Below, piece by piece: positions 24,640-35,198 of a stretch of DNA of 35,408 nucleotides. Within the stretch, counting starts at the first letter, position 1. Every line of letters begins with the position of its first letter. This DNA comes from Nitrosomonas sp. Nm34 (GTDB taxonomy: Bacteria > Pseudomonadota > Gammaproteobacteria > Burkholderiales > Nitrosomonadaceae), in NCBI RefSeq assembly GCF_900113925.1, contig NZ_FORD01000029.1:1-35408 (forward strand), read 5' to 3'. The position numbers and the translations under genes were made by a program. Under the pieces are notes generated by a model, which did no database searches, was not told the DNA's origin, and saw only the letters and a program-made list of their open reading frames with translations.

Positions 24640-26847
24640 TCAAGGCTTGATAAGTTCTGCAATACGTTCTGCTAAGGCAGCAATCGTGCGAGAAGGATTT
24701 AATCCAATGGCTTTCGGGATAATAGACCCATCAGCAATATAAAGACCAGGATGACCAAATACTTCTCCCTTATGATCAACAACGCCATCTATACTACTCG
24801 TACCAATCCGACAGCCTCCCAAAGGATGCGGGGTAATTAAATTTTTCAGAACAGTCCAAGTCAAAGGAACTTCAGCAGCTCCCCCTGTCGCTTTTGAGAG
24901 TTCTTTATGCATATCGATTAATGCCTGCACAGCGCCTTCTGAGTTTTTAATATTCCAATTCAGTTGCATCTTGTGGCGAAATGGCGGAATCCGGCTGCGT
25001 GAGAGTGTAAGCACGCCATCAGAAGCATCAACTGCCTGCCCAAACCATGGCATGACACAAGATAAAGGGTTATTGTTTTTGACCAGATTTTGCAGAATAC
25101 TAAAAAAATGACCATATTGATGATCTGTACTTAAACCAGTAACGGCGTCTTTGATCAGATTGGGTAAGCCACCATCTTGTACCCAGAATCGCTGCCCTTT
25201 AAAGGAGCCATCCAGAAAATCAATGGCACTAGTGATCGTCGGACCCTGAGTCGGTGAAATATCACGATTGTTAAAAACAGCCGGCGTCAGGAAATCGCCG
25301 TTGGAACTCCATCCCGTTCCGAGAACAGAACTAAGATTGGGTAAGGTTCCATATTGATCACGGCAGCGCAGGAGCAACTCGTTAGTTCCCATGGTGCCGG
25401 CTGCAACAATCACTTTTTTGGCGTTGAGAAAACCAGGAGCCAGTTTTTTTCTATCAATATCGATTACATTGAAATCCACACGATAACCTGTACCGCTCTG
25501 TAATGGTGTGATCCGTTGCACTAAATGCAGTGGCCTGACTACAGCTCCGTGCTGTTCAGCCAGAGGAATATAATTTAAATCAAGGGTATTACGGGCCTTG
25601 ACTGGACACCCAATGTCACAGTTGCCGCAGTGAACACAGGTTCCTTGCTCCTGACCGAACGCATTGATGTGATATTTAGTATGCTGATTACCGAAGGGAT
25701 CGGCACGATCATAGCTAAAATCAGGGTCAAAGTTGACGGCGAGTGGCATTTTACGAAAACGGTTACTGTAACCGCTTTTCTCAGCAGCTTCTTGCATCAG
25801 CTTCATCTTGGCTGGCCACTGATTATCAGGAACTTCCTGGACGTTGAGCATCTTGCCAGTCTTTTCATAATAGGGCTTTAAGGATTCGTAAGTGATCTCC
25901 TTGGGCCAGCCCATATCAAAAACAAATGGCTCCGCTTCAACAAAAATATTTGCATAAATGAGTGAGCCGCCACCCACGCCACTGCACTGGGCAACCGACA
26001 TGTTAGGGTAGGTGCGCAGATCAATCCACCCATTCAATTCAGCTGGTTTTTCATTGGACCACCACCAAGCGTTCTTTGGATCGCGTGGATAATCCTTGAC
26101 TTCCCAGCGGCGACCTCGTTCGAGAATACAGACTTTCAGTCCCTTTTCCGCTAATCTACAGCCAGTTATCGCACCACCAAAGCCACTACCAATGACAATT
26201 ACATCATAATGCAGTGTCTCATCATGAGATTTATCGAGTAACTGCTTACCGAATTTAGGAATAACATAACTATCCCATAGTTTTCCGGCAAAAAATGCGC
26301 CAAATTTTTCAATAGCGTGTGCTTTCTCAGCCAGGCTGGTCGCTCCCGGTACTTTAATAGTGGAAATCAGATCAGCCAGTTGTTTAACACCTAATGTCAA
26401 TATGCCCGCACCAACGATCGGACCATGCTTATCTTTACCTTGATGTAAGCAGGTATACAAAGTGGTCGTATCAGACCAGAGATCAAAGCCAGGATCGTCC
26501 TTGACGTTCTTGTGACCGGCTAAATAATAATCTTGTCCTTGATGCTGAAACGCTAATTCGTAGACCATATAGGTCATGTCGGGATCATTGGTAGGTTTGA
26601 ACAGGTTGAAAACGCCAGAATTCGCCGCAATGCCTGTTCCAAAGGGTGGAAAATCTACTGTGCCGGTCAACGATCCTAGATGGTTCGGGTCGCTTAAAAA
26701 GCGATCCAGGTCATCTAAACTAACTTTGGCATGCATGGCGAGCTGAGTGTTGTTTTGCTTACCTGCCTTGGCTCCTTCAGCCGGATCAGTTACTCCGAGG
26801 GTAAAATAACCCGACATGGTTTCTTTAAACGTCAAAGATATACTCAT
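24640..26847 (-). CDS. GMC (cholesterol oxidase-like) FAD oxidoreductase with N-terminal extra domain
   Basis: A 735-residue protein, first gene of the operon. Residues 1-~200 are an added domain shared with the C terminus of the patatin. Residues 214-735 are a GMC flavoprotein: FAD-binding VIGSGFGG (218-225) and VCILERGRRW, the second FAD segment GVGGGSLIYANIF, HPLGGC (H674) and the C-terminal ADGSIIPKAIGLNPSRTIA (N717), as in cholesterol-oxidase-type members. A cysteine cluster C404-x2-C407-x2-C410-x3-C414-P looks like a ferredoxin-type site. It lacks a signal peptide, so it is probably cytoplasmic and donates electrons to oxygen, a quinone or a carrier. The sterol-like substrate is only inferred from the family. 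Only a weak binding site precedes the ATG. Confidence 0.9.
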   Translation of the reverse strand: MSISLTFKETMSGYFTLGVTDPAEGAKAGKQNNTQLAMHAKVSLDDLDRFLSDPNHLGSLTGTVDFPPFGTGIAANSGVFNLFKPTNDPDMTYMVYELAFQHQGQDYYLAGHKNVKDDPGFDLWSDTTTLYTCLHQGKDKHGPIVGAGILTLGVKQLADLISTIKVPGATSLAEKAHAIEKFGAFFAGKLWDSYVIPKFGKQLLDKSHDETLHYDVIVIGSGFGGAITGCRLAEKGLKVCILERGRRWEVKDYPRDPKNAWWWSNEKPAELNGWIDLRTYPNMSVAQCSGVGGGSLIYANIFVEAEPFVFDMGWPKEITYESLKPYYEKTGKMLNVQEVPDNQWPAKMKLMQEAAEKSGYSNRFRKMPLAVNFDPDFSYDRADPFGNQHTKYHINAFGQEQGTCVHCGNCDIGCPVKARNTLDLNYIPLAEQHGAVVRPLHLVQRITPLQSGTGYRVDFNVIDIDRKKLAPGFLNAKKVIVAAGTMGTNELLLRCRDQYGTLPNLSSVLGTGWSSNGDFLTPAVFNNRDISPTQGPTITSAIDFLDGSFKGQRFWVQDGGLPNLIKDAVTGLSTDHQYGHFFSILQNLVKNNNPLSCVMPWFGQAVDASDGVLTLSRSRIPPFRHKMQLNWNIKNSEGAVQALIDMHKELSKATGGAAEVPLTWTVLKNLITPHPLGGCRIGTSSIDGVVDHKGEVFGHPGLYIADGSIIPKAIGLNPSRTIAALAERIAELIKP

Positions 26848-27012
26848 AAACTTTTTCTTGGTCTGAAATTAAGGTGTTGAAATTAAATTTATTTTTCCTA
26901 ATAACTTGCTTTTTTTTAAATAATGCTCTTGGAATAAAACGCTGTCAAGTGATGGTTTGTTTCAATAATAAAGTCGATAGGAAAAGTATAAATCTCCAAG
27001 AAATAATAGTTA

Positions 27013-27205
27013 GCTTAAGCCCGCAACTGAGCGCCTAATTGGAGAGTTAGCCCATGATACAGGCAGACATTTTTTGGAATTTTCTTATTCACCAGAAGAG
27101 TGGTGCGGCTTTGAGGTGTATCATAGATTGCTCCAGGTACGAAGACAGCCTTGCTTTTTACTGCAGGGAATGACATCGTGGTCTCATCGTACGCACCATC
27201 TCGTC
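27013..27205 (+). ncRNA. phage C4-RNA / Icd-like region, copy B (diverged)
   Basis: Aligned with copy A at 15811-16040 through GCAACTGA, AATTGGAGAG, CATGATACAGG, AGGTGTATC, CCAGG and CTGCAGGGAA. ATGATACA (27054-27061) pairs perfectly with TGTATCAT (27117-27124), the position where copy A forms its own 8-bp stem. The protein-like frame of copy A is broken here by a stop after DSLAFYCRE, so an RNA or plain remnant is more likely than a gene. It fills most of the 517 bases before ligA; the flanks 26848-27012 and 27206-27364 show nothing else. Confidence 0.35.
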
Positions 27206-27349
27206 TAACGGTGCCTTCTTCAGGTTTGAGTGTTTCAAAAAAAAATTACTATTCTAAGGTTATTATTGGTGGAAAAATATCTAGAATAAATAGAATTTGC
27301 AGCACTATTTCTAACTTGACTCGCACCCGGAGTTATGATTACGCATTGA

Positions 27350-29407
<2,058 letters not shown>

Positions 29408-29408
29408 T

Positions 29409-29960
29409 ATGGCCGTACTCGCTGATAAAGAAGCAAATCAATTTTTAATACATGCAGAATTGATCGCTTCTGCTCATTTGTTGTCAGAAACAGTTGAGCG
29501 AATGGCTAAAAATATTACAACGGTATTAGCCGGGCAATATCCCTTGGTTCTTTGTGTAATGAGCGGTGCCGTGGTTTTTTCGGGACAATTGTTACCATTA
29601 CTTCATTTTCCCCTGGATTTCGATTACTTGCACCCGACTCGCTATAATCATACGCTTCAAGGCGGTGTTATTGAATGGAAAGTATTGCCTCCTGCTCATT
29701 TAAAGGGAAGAGTCGTGCTTGTGTTGGATGATGTTCTTGACGAAGGATTCACGCTTGCAGCCATCCGGCAGCGCATTATGGAAGAGGGTGCAAAAGCTTT
29801 TTATAGTGCTGTACTTGTAGATAAAGTTATCGGTAAAACGAAGCCGATCAGTGCGGATTTTATAGGTATGTCATTACCAGACCGGTATATATTTGGTTAT
29901 GGTATGGATATAAAGGGTCTATGGCGGAATTTACCTGCGATCTTTGCTCTGAAGGAGTAA
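29409..29960 (+). CDS. hpt: hypoxanthine-guanine phosphoribosyltransferase
   Basis: A 183-residue purine-salvage enzyme joining hypoxanthine or guanine to PRPP. The PRPP-binding loop VLVLDDVLDEGFTL (103-116) is complete, with the two acidic residues and the flexible-loop segment (LHPTRYNHTLQGG) upstream. The C-terminal DFIGMSLPDRYIFGYGMD is the base-binding part. It starts two bases after ligA. Its TAA stop overlaps the first base of MITE copy 6, so the element inserted exactly at the gene's end. Confidence 0.92.
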   Translation: MAVLADKEANQFLIHAELIASAHLLSETVERMAKNITTVLAGQYPLVLCVMSGAVVFSGQLLPLLHFPLDFDYLHPTRYNHTLQGGVIEWKVLPPAHLKGRVVLVLDDVLDEGFTLAAIRQRIMEEGAKAFYSAVLVDKVIGKTKPISADFIGMSLPDRYIFGYGMDIKGLWRNLPAIFALKE

Positions 29961-30061
29961 TTCCATTTCCAAATCAAACCTGGTTTTGTCGGCCTCACCT
30001 TGCCGTATGATTTATCCTGTCTGCGGTTCACCTTGGCGTTATGTTTGATTGGGAAATGGAA
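29960..30061 (-). mobile_element. MITE-like element, copy 6, between hpt and mtnP
   Basis: About 102 bp, ends ATTCCATTTCCAAATCAAAC and GTTTGATTGGGAAATGGA, core in minus orientation (GTCTGCGGTTCACCTTGGCG). It begins in the hpt stop codon and ends 16 bases before the mtnP start, just before its ribosome binding site. Confidence 0.85.
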
Positions 30062-30077
30062 GAAAGTGGAAAAAGGG

Positions 30078-30824
30078 ATGCTTGCAATTATTGGTGGGAG
30101 CGGAATGACCAAACTCGCTTCTCTCGAGATATCACATCGTCAGATTGTGAGAACACCTTATGGTGAACCATCTGGTCCATTAACCTTTGGCAAAATAGAT
30201 AATCAAGAAATTGTATTCCTGGCACGGCATGGTCATGGTCATACTATTCCGCCACATGCAGTGAATTACCAGGCCAATCTTTGGGCGTTGAGTTTATTTA
30301 AACCAAAAAGAGTAATCGCGGTCGTATCAGTAGGCGGTATACGCGCAGATTTGATCCCAAGCACGGTGGTTGTCCCGGATCAAATCATTGATTATACCTA
30401 TGGTCGGAAATCCACTTATTTTGATAAAACCGACAGGCCGATTACTTATACTGATTTTACCCATCCTTTTTGTCTGGAAACCCGCCGTCATCTGCTATTA
30501 GCAGCGAAACAGGCCAACGAGAAAATTATCGATGGGGGAGTTTATGCGGTGACCCAAGGGCCGCGACTTGAAACAGTAGCAGAAGTGAACCGGTTGGAAC
30601 AGGACGGGGCAGACATGGTAGGCATGACAGGTATGCCGGAGGCGGCGCTTGCCAAGGAGTTAGGGTTATCTTATGCTGCGATTGCGGCTGTTGCGAATCA
30701 TGCAGCAGGACGTGGCACAAGCGTACGTGCAATTCCGCTAGAAGAGGTTTACGCTGTCTTGGAAAAAGCCATGGTAAGTGTGCGAAATATATTAGGACAT
30801 TTGGTGAAAATAAATGACGGTTAG
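30078..30824 (+). CDS. mtnP: S-methyl-5-prime-thioinosine/thioadenosine phosphorylase
   Basis: A 248-residue PNP/MTAP-family phosphorylase that cleaves a methylthio-nucleoside with phosphate, feeding methionine and purine salvage. Seen are the phosphate-binding GGSGM (5-9), [20 protein letters not shown], and the base/ribose region [15 protein letters not shown] followed by [19 protein letters not shown]. This type, near 245 residues, is the methylthioinosine-specific MTIP group of proteobacteria rather than the 290-residue MTAP, but specificity is an inference. The ATG at 30078 has AAAAGGG directly before it. A longer frame from 30000 runs through the MITE and is spurious. It overlaps def by 11 bases. 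With hpt upstream it forms a purine-salvage pair. Confidence 0.9.
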   Translation: MLAIIGGSGMTKLASLEISHRQIVRTPYGEPSGPLTFGKIDNQEIVFLARHGHGHTIPPHAVNYQANLWALSLFKPKRVIAVVSVGGIRADLIPSTVVVPDQIIDYTYGRKSTYFDKTDRPITYTDFTHPFCLETRRHLLLAAKQANEKIIDGGVYAVTQGPRLETVAEVNRLEQDGADMVGMTGMPEAALAKELGLSYAAIAAVANHAAGRGTSVRAIPLEEVYAVLEKAMVSVRNILGHLVKINDG

Positions 30825-31347
30825 AGCTGTTTTAAAAATGGGAGATCCACGCTTGCTGCAAGAGGCAAGGAGAGTGAATGAGTTCAATATGCCTGAACTT
30901 GATGCACTCATTCAAGATATGAAGGATACCATGGCGGCACTCAATGGTGCAGGACTGGCTGCTCCGCAAATTGGTGTCGACCAGCGAGTGGTGATATTTG
31001 GTGTGGACTATAATCCACGCTATCCAGAGGCAGAAGCCGTTCCTTTCACTGTGTTAATTAACCCTGTTGTGACGCCATTATCGAAAGAAATGGAAGAAGA
31101 CTGGGAAGGGTGTTTAAGTGTTCCCGGTCTGCGCGGTAGGGTACCGCGCTATACCCGGATTCATTATGAGGGAGTTGATCAGTTTGGGAATGCAATAGAC
31201 CGAAGGGTAGAAGGCTTCCATGCACGGGTCGTTCAACATGAATGTGATCATCTGCATGGTATACTTTATCCGATGCGAATCACAGATTTTCGCACGTTCG
31301 GTTTTACCGATGTGCTGTTTCCCGGGCAAGAAGTCATGGATGATTAA
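30814..31347 (+). CDS. def: peptide deformylase
   Basis: A 177-residue metalloenzyme removing formyl groups from nascent proteins. All three motifs are present: GAGLAAPQ (45-52), EGCLS (98-102, metal-binding Cys) and QHECDHLHG (141-149, two metal His and catalytic Glu). The start overlaps the mtnP end by 11 bases in another frame, a coupled arrangement. It is not paired with fmt, its usual neighbour. Confidence 0.97.
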   Translation: MTVRAVLKMGDPRLLQEARRVNEFNMPELDALIQDMKDTMAALNGAGLAAPQIGVDQRVVIFGVDYNPRYPEAEAVPFTVLINPVVTPLSKEMEEDWEGCLSVPGLRGRVPRYTRIHYEGVDQFGNAIDRRVEGFHARVVQHECDHLHGILYPMRITDFRTFGFTDVLFPGQEVMDD

Positions 31348-31360
31348 ATCACGTCAGAGA

Positions 31361-31774
31361 TCACCAGGGTTTGACCACGACGAGGATGACTACTGCAAAT
31401 AGGATGACAACAGGCATTTCGTTGAACCAACGATAATAAATATGGCCGTGTTGATTACGATCATGCTTAAAATCGATTAATAGCTTACCGCAATATAGAT
31501 GGTAGGCGATTAACAGTACAACCAGAGCTAATTTAGCATATAGCCAGGCCCCGGAAAAACCATAACCAAGCCATAGCCAACTTCCAAATAGCAATGTCAA
31601 TAGTGCGCCGGGTGTCATGATGCCGTAGTAAAGTTTACGCTCCATCACTTTGAAGCGATCAATTCCCGCTTGATCGGTAGACATGGCATGATAAACAAAT
31701 AACCGGGGTAAATAAAACAATCCGGCGAACCAGGTAACCATAAAAATGATGTGTAATGATTTAATCCAGAGCAT
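31361..31774 (-). CDS. hemJ: HemJ protoporphyrinogen IX oxidase (CopD-like membrane protein)
   Basis: A 137-residue integral membrane protein with four hydrophobic helices (about 5-22, 52-72, 77-97, 117-135). The conserved start LHIIFMVTWFAGLFYLPRLF carries H8, and H29 lies in FVYHAMS, as in HemJ. Later pieces ERKLYYGIMTPGA, LYAKLALVVLLIAYHLYCGK and YRWFNEMP are also HemJ-like. It oxidises protoporphyrinogen IX in heme synthesis where HemG/HemY are lacking. Convergent with def, 13 bases apart. Confidence 0.9.
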   Translation of the reverse strand: MLWIKSLHIIFMVTWFAGLFYLPRLFVYHAMSTDQAGIDRFKVMERKLYYGIMTPGALLTLLFGSWLWLGYGFSGAWLYAKLALVVLLIAYHLYCGKLLIDFKHDRNQHGHIYYRWFNEMPVVILFAVVILVVVKPW

Positions 31775-31852
31775 AGCGGGTAACCCTTAAATTTTTGGAA
31801 AAGAAAAGATAGCGTTCAAGAATATAAGGACAATTGTCCAAGACTGCCAGTT

Positions 31853-31960
31853 ATTCCATTTCTAAATCAAAAAGACGCGAAGGCGAGCCGCAGACAGTAT
31901 CAATAACAATAATACGGCAAGGTGAAGCCGAGAAAGTCAGGTTTGATTTAAAAATGGAAT
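31853..31960 (+). mobile_element. MITE-like element, copy 7
   Basis: 108 bp, ends ATTCCATTTCTAAATCAAAA and GGTTTGATTTAAAAATGGAA; core GACGCGAAGGCGAGCCGCAG in plus orientation. Slightly longer because of a short AACAATAATA insertion in the middle. It lies between the hemJ promoter and the 3-prime end of the next minus-strand gene. Confidence 0.87.
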
Positions 31961-32075
31961 TAGCACGTTCAAAAGTAAAGTGATAATAAGCCAATCATCC
32001 TGAAAGCGGTTCTTTTTTTGATGTTGGTTTATAAGATCATAGAGTTCACCCCCAATTTTATTGCAAGAAAGCAGG

Positions 32076-32801
32076 CTATTCTTTGAGTTTGATATTGATT
32101 TGGCCCTCAGTTACCTGAATATCCTCGATTCCTTCCGAAAAGGATTTCCAGAATCCTGGATCGACACCAAATTCACTGACAAGATCGATGTTTTTTATTC
32201 CGCCCAGCCAGGCATTAGGGATGGGGGTACCCATGATGCTGATACCTTTGAGGATGATGACCGGTTGGTCATGCTGATAGGCCATGCCGATGCCGGCATT
32301 GAAACGGAGCGTTTTGCCGCCCAGTACCGGGAAATCCTCTTCAAGTGGGATAAGCAGTTTTGCGCTTACGAGATCATCAGTGAGATCAATAGCCAGTTTT
32401 TGTGCAAGATCGGTATTTTTAGCGAGTAACGCGTTTAGTTCCCGTTCGGTGAAACTGATTGCTCGCGGGGCATTTTCTTCGGAGTAGGGTTCTGGTTTCA
32501 GGAATCCGCTTTTGTCGATTTCGCCGTTTTTTTTCAGATTCGTAGTATGCGTAGTATCGGTAGTACGTGATGAAAATCCAGCTTCATAACCGAGGGCATG
32601 CAGTTTAGCCTGGAGGGTTTTTTCTTCCTGGGTGTTCAGTACCACTGGGGTAAATGCAGTAGCGAAAATATAGGTTTTAAGTACCCAGTAAGTGCCAGCG
32701 ATGGTGATGACAATGGTAAATAAAACGATGAGTAGGACATGGGGCCAGTGTATAGCAGCCGTTCTTTTATCGGTATTTTCCGTAGGATTCATATATGTCA
32801 T
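32076..32801 (-). CDS. membrane-anchored protein of unknown function
   Basis: A 241-residue protein with one N-terminal transmembrane helix (HVLLIVLFTIVITIAGTYWV, ~19-38) and the rest outside the cytoplasm. After a charged linker (~80-110) comes a folded part with RAISFTERELNALLAKNTDL and DDLVSAKLLIPLEEDFPVLG, ending ITEGQ-type strands (IEDIQVTEGQINIKLKE). The ISFTERELNALLAKN pattern recalls lipid-binding-like envelope proteins, but I do not assign a family. It starts 7 bases after the glycosyltransferase ends and is probably cotranscribed with it. Confidence 0.75.
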   Translation of the reverse strand: MTYMNPTENTDKRTAAIHWPHVLLIVLFTIVITIAGTYWVLKTYIFATAFTPVVLNTQEEKTLQAKLHALGYEAGFSSRTTDTTHTTNLKKNGEIDKSGFLKPEPYSEENAPRAISFTERELNALLAKNTDLAQKLAIDLTDDLVSAKLLIPLEEDFPVLGGKTLRFNAGIGMAYQHDQPVIILKGISIMGTPIPNAWLGGIKNIDLVSEFGVDPGFWKSFSEGIEDIQVTEGQINIKLKE

Positions 32802-32807
32802 TAAGTG

Positions 32808-33533
32808 TTAGCGTCGTCCGTCATACCACATCGATAACCATTTTTTGTCATGTAACGATCGGTAGGGGTGAAGGATAAGACGCAAAAATTGTCCAAAAAC
32901 TTCTCGTCTGCTATAGAGTTTAATTTTTCTTGCAGAGGTTTCAAGTGGGTGTGCTGTTAAAATGGTGAATTTGAGATGATGGGCTTGCCCCCATTTCTTG
33001 AGTTTCTGGCTGAATTCAATTTCCTCTGCTGCGTATAATTCCAGATTGAATCCCCCTATTTCATGAAATGCCTTACTGTTACATGCCATTAATGCACCCG
33101 CCGCCCAGCCGAATAAAACAGACAGCATGGTCCAGAGCTTTAATATTGCATTTGCCCACCAAGGCAGTCCTCGCATCAGCAGCGTGCTGCCAGCGCCGAC
33201 ATGCTTGCCTTCCTTGATTAATTGAAAAATATCGGTTAATAATCCAGTATTCAACCTGCAATCTGCATCCAGAAATATCAGCCAATCACCGGTAGCGGCG
33301 GCAGCGCCGGCAGTGCGTGCACGCGCAATATGGTTGATGGGTTCAAAAACGACGCGCGCCCCGGCCTTCTTTGCCAGATTGGCTGTGTTGTCGGTAGAAT
33401 TGTTATCGACCACGATGATTTCGTGAATAAAACCAAAGTCATGGTTGGCCGCAAGCGCTTCAGTAACAGATCGTAGGCACTGGCCAATCAAACGTTCTTC
33501 ATTGAAAGCTGGAATAATGATTGAAATATGCAT
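32808..33533 (-). CDS. family 2 glycosyltransferase
   Basis: A 241-residue GT-A enzyme. Nucleotide-sugar binding is shown by ISIIIPAFNEERLIGQCLRS (4-23) and VVDNNSTDNT (41-50), and the metal-binding DxD by FLDADCR (D89-x-D91). GAGSTLLMRGLP and YAAEEIEFSQKLKKWG supply the acceptor region with a likely catalytic acid. A hydrophobic stretch (AILKLWTMLSVLFGWAAGAL) may associate it with the membrane. Acceptor unknown; it is not in a polysaccharide cluster. It is followed by the anchored unknown protein and is divergent from nudJ. Confidence 0.9.
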   Translation of the reverse strand: MHISIIIPAFNEERLIGQCLRSVTEALAANHDFGFIHEIIVVDNNSTDNTANLAKKAGARVVFEPINHIARARTAGAAAATGDWLIFLDADCRLNTGLLTDIFQLIKEGKHVGAGSTLLMRGLPWWANAILKLWTMLSVLFGWAAGALMACNSKAFHEIGGFNLELYAAEEIEFSQKLKKWGQAHHLKFTILTAHPLETSARKIKLYSRREVFGQFLRLILHPYRSLHDKKWLSMWYDGRR

Positions 33534-33623
33534 GAAAAATATACTCTCATCAATGTATTACTGGCATGATGATAGCAAGTTTTGTAGATACGTTTCTTTA
33601 TTAAATTAATCCGTACAACCGCC

Positions 33624-34073
33624 ATGATTTGGAAACCTAATGTTACGGTTGCCGCCGTTATCGAGCAAAATGGTAAATATCTATTGGTAGAGGAAGATCA
33701 ACAGGAACTGGGGATGCAACTTAACCAACCAGCCGGCCATTTGGAGCCCAACGAGTCGATTATTCAGGCCAGTATCCGGGAGACTCTAGAGGAAACCGCT
33801 TATACTTTTATTCCGCAATGGCTGATTGGTATTTATCAGTGGCATTCTCGTGCTGCTGATACGACCTTTTTGCGCTTCGCGCTGTCTGGTATCGTAACTA
33901 GCTTTGATCCAAACCGAACGCTGGATACTGGGATTTTGCGTGCTGCCTGGTTTGATCTGGATGAGATTCATCAACGAAGAAATTGCCATCGCAGCCCGCT
34001 CGTCATGCAATGTATTGAGGATTATTTGGCTGGCAAACGCTATCCTCTAGAAATTCTTATACATTACGAGTGA
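33624..34073 (+). CDS. nudJ: Nudix hydrolase, NudJ type (phosphatase)
   Basis: A 149-residue Nudix protein. The box is G38-HLEPN-E44[15 protein letters not shown]. The N terminus [20 protein letters not shown] and the later LNQPAGHLE are NudJ-like. In E. coli NudJ hydrolyses HMP-PP and nucleoside tri- and diphosphates to monophosphates. The gene lies four bases before mnmA, the same pairing as in E. coli, which supports the name. Confidence 0.88.
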   Translation: MIWKPNVTVAAVIEQNGKYLLVEEDQQELGMQLNQPAGHLEPNESIIQASIRETLEETAYTFIPQWLIGIYQWHSRAADTTFLRFALSGIVTSFDPNRTLDTGILRAAWFDLDEIHQRRNCHRSPLVMQCIEDYLAGKRYPLEILIHYE

Positions 34074-34077
34074 AAAT

Positions 34078-35163
34078 ATGAAAAAACAGCGTGTCATCGT
34101 AGGGATGTCCGGTGGAGTGGATTCCTCTGTTGCTGCCTTACTATTGAAAGAGCAGGGTTACGAGGTCATTGGTTTGTTCATGAAGAACTGGGAAGAGGAT
34201 GATACTGATGAATATTGTTCTTCCCGCGAGGATTTCCTTGATGCAGTATCAGTGGCAGATATCATCAATATCCCGCTGGAAGTAATCAATTTCTCGGCTG
34301 AGTATAAAGAACGTGTATTCAGTTTGTTTCTTGCAGAATATAAGGCGGGGCGAACACCCAATCCGGACGTATTATGCAATGCTGAAATCAAATTCAAGGC
34401 ATTTCTTGATCATGCTATTACACTGGGTGCGGATTTTATTGCCACGGGTCATTATGCGCAGGTACGTCACATTCATGGCTCGTATCAGTTGTTGAAAGGT
34501 GAGGATGGCAGCAAAGATCAGAGCTATTTTCTCTATCGTCTAAACCAGGCACAACTGTCTAAAGTACTATTTCCTATCGGGCATCTTTACAAACGCGAGG
34601 TACGTCAAATCGCGCGTGCGCATAATTTACCCAATTTTTCCAAGAAGGATAGTACCGGTATCTGTTTTATCGGCGAGCGTCCTTTCCGTGAATTTCTCAA
34701 TCGATATTTACCGCATGAGCCAGGTGAAATCCAGACACCAGATGGAATAAGGGTTGGCAAGCATATCGGTTTGATGTATTACACCATTGGCCAACGGCAG
34801 GGGTTAGGTATTGGTGGAGTAAAAGATGGTAATGACAAGCCATGGTTTGTTGCAGGTAAGGATAGAGCGAAAAATGTGCTGATCGTGGTACAGGGGCATG
34901 ATCATCCGGCATTGCTTCGTTCCACCTTATGGGCAACCGATTTATCCTGGATTAGCGGTAAAGCGCCTCATTGCGACTGGGTGTATGCCGCTAAAACCCG
35001 TTATCGACAGACTGATGCGCCCTGTGCAATTAATCGTATTGATGAAGGCAGTTGCCAGATTGATTTTGCACAGCCTCAATGGGCAGTCACACCCGGACAA
35101 TCAGTGGTCGTGTATGAAAGCAAGGTATGTCTGGGTGGGGGGGTGATTGCTGGCAGCGAATGA
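34078..35163 (+). CDS. mnmA: tRNA-specific 2-thiouridylase
   Basis: A 361-residue MnmA that thiolates U34 of tRNA-Lys, -Glu and -Gln using sulfur relayed from IscS. The PP-loop [15 protein letters not shown] (9-23) binds ATP. Catalytic C100 (NPDVLCN) and persulfide C196 (STGICFIGE) are present, and [15 protein letters not shown] plus the C-terminal beta-barrel ([15 protein letters not shown]) complete the family layout. Full length. An IS982 element lies about 10 bases beyond the stop. Confidence 0.97.
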   Translation: MKKQRVIVGMSGGVDSSVAALLLKEQGYEVIGLFMKNWEEDDTDEYCSSREDFLDAVSVADIINIPLEVINFSAEYKERVFSLFLAEYKAGRTPNPDVLCNAEIKFKAFLDHAITLGADFIATGHYAQVRHIHGSYQLLKGEDGSKDQSYFLYRLNQAQLSKVLFPIGHLYKREVRQIARAHNLPNFSKKDSTGICFIGERPFREFLNRYLPHEPGEIQTPDGIRVGKHIGLMYYTIGQRQGLGIGGVKDGNDKPWFVAGKDRAKNVLIVVQGHDHPALLRSTLWATDLSWISGKAPHCDWVYAAKTRYRQTDAPCAINRIDEGSCQIDFAQPQWAVTPGQSVVVYESKVCLGGGVIAGSE

Positions 35164-35198
35164 TTTATTACGGTAACGTGAGTTCGACATAAGAATCA

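Noticed and set aside
30000..30077. Longer N terminus for mtnP starting MPYDLSCLRF
   Set aside because: These codons are the MITE sequence. The family begins at the GGSGM segment, and AAAAGGG precedes the ATG at 30078.
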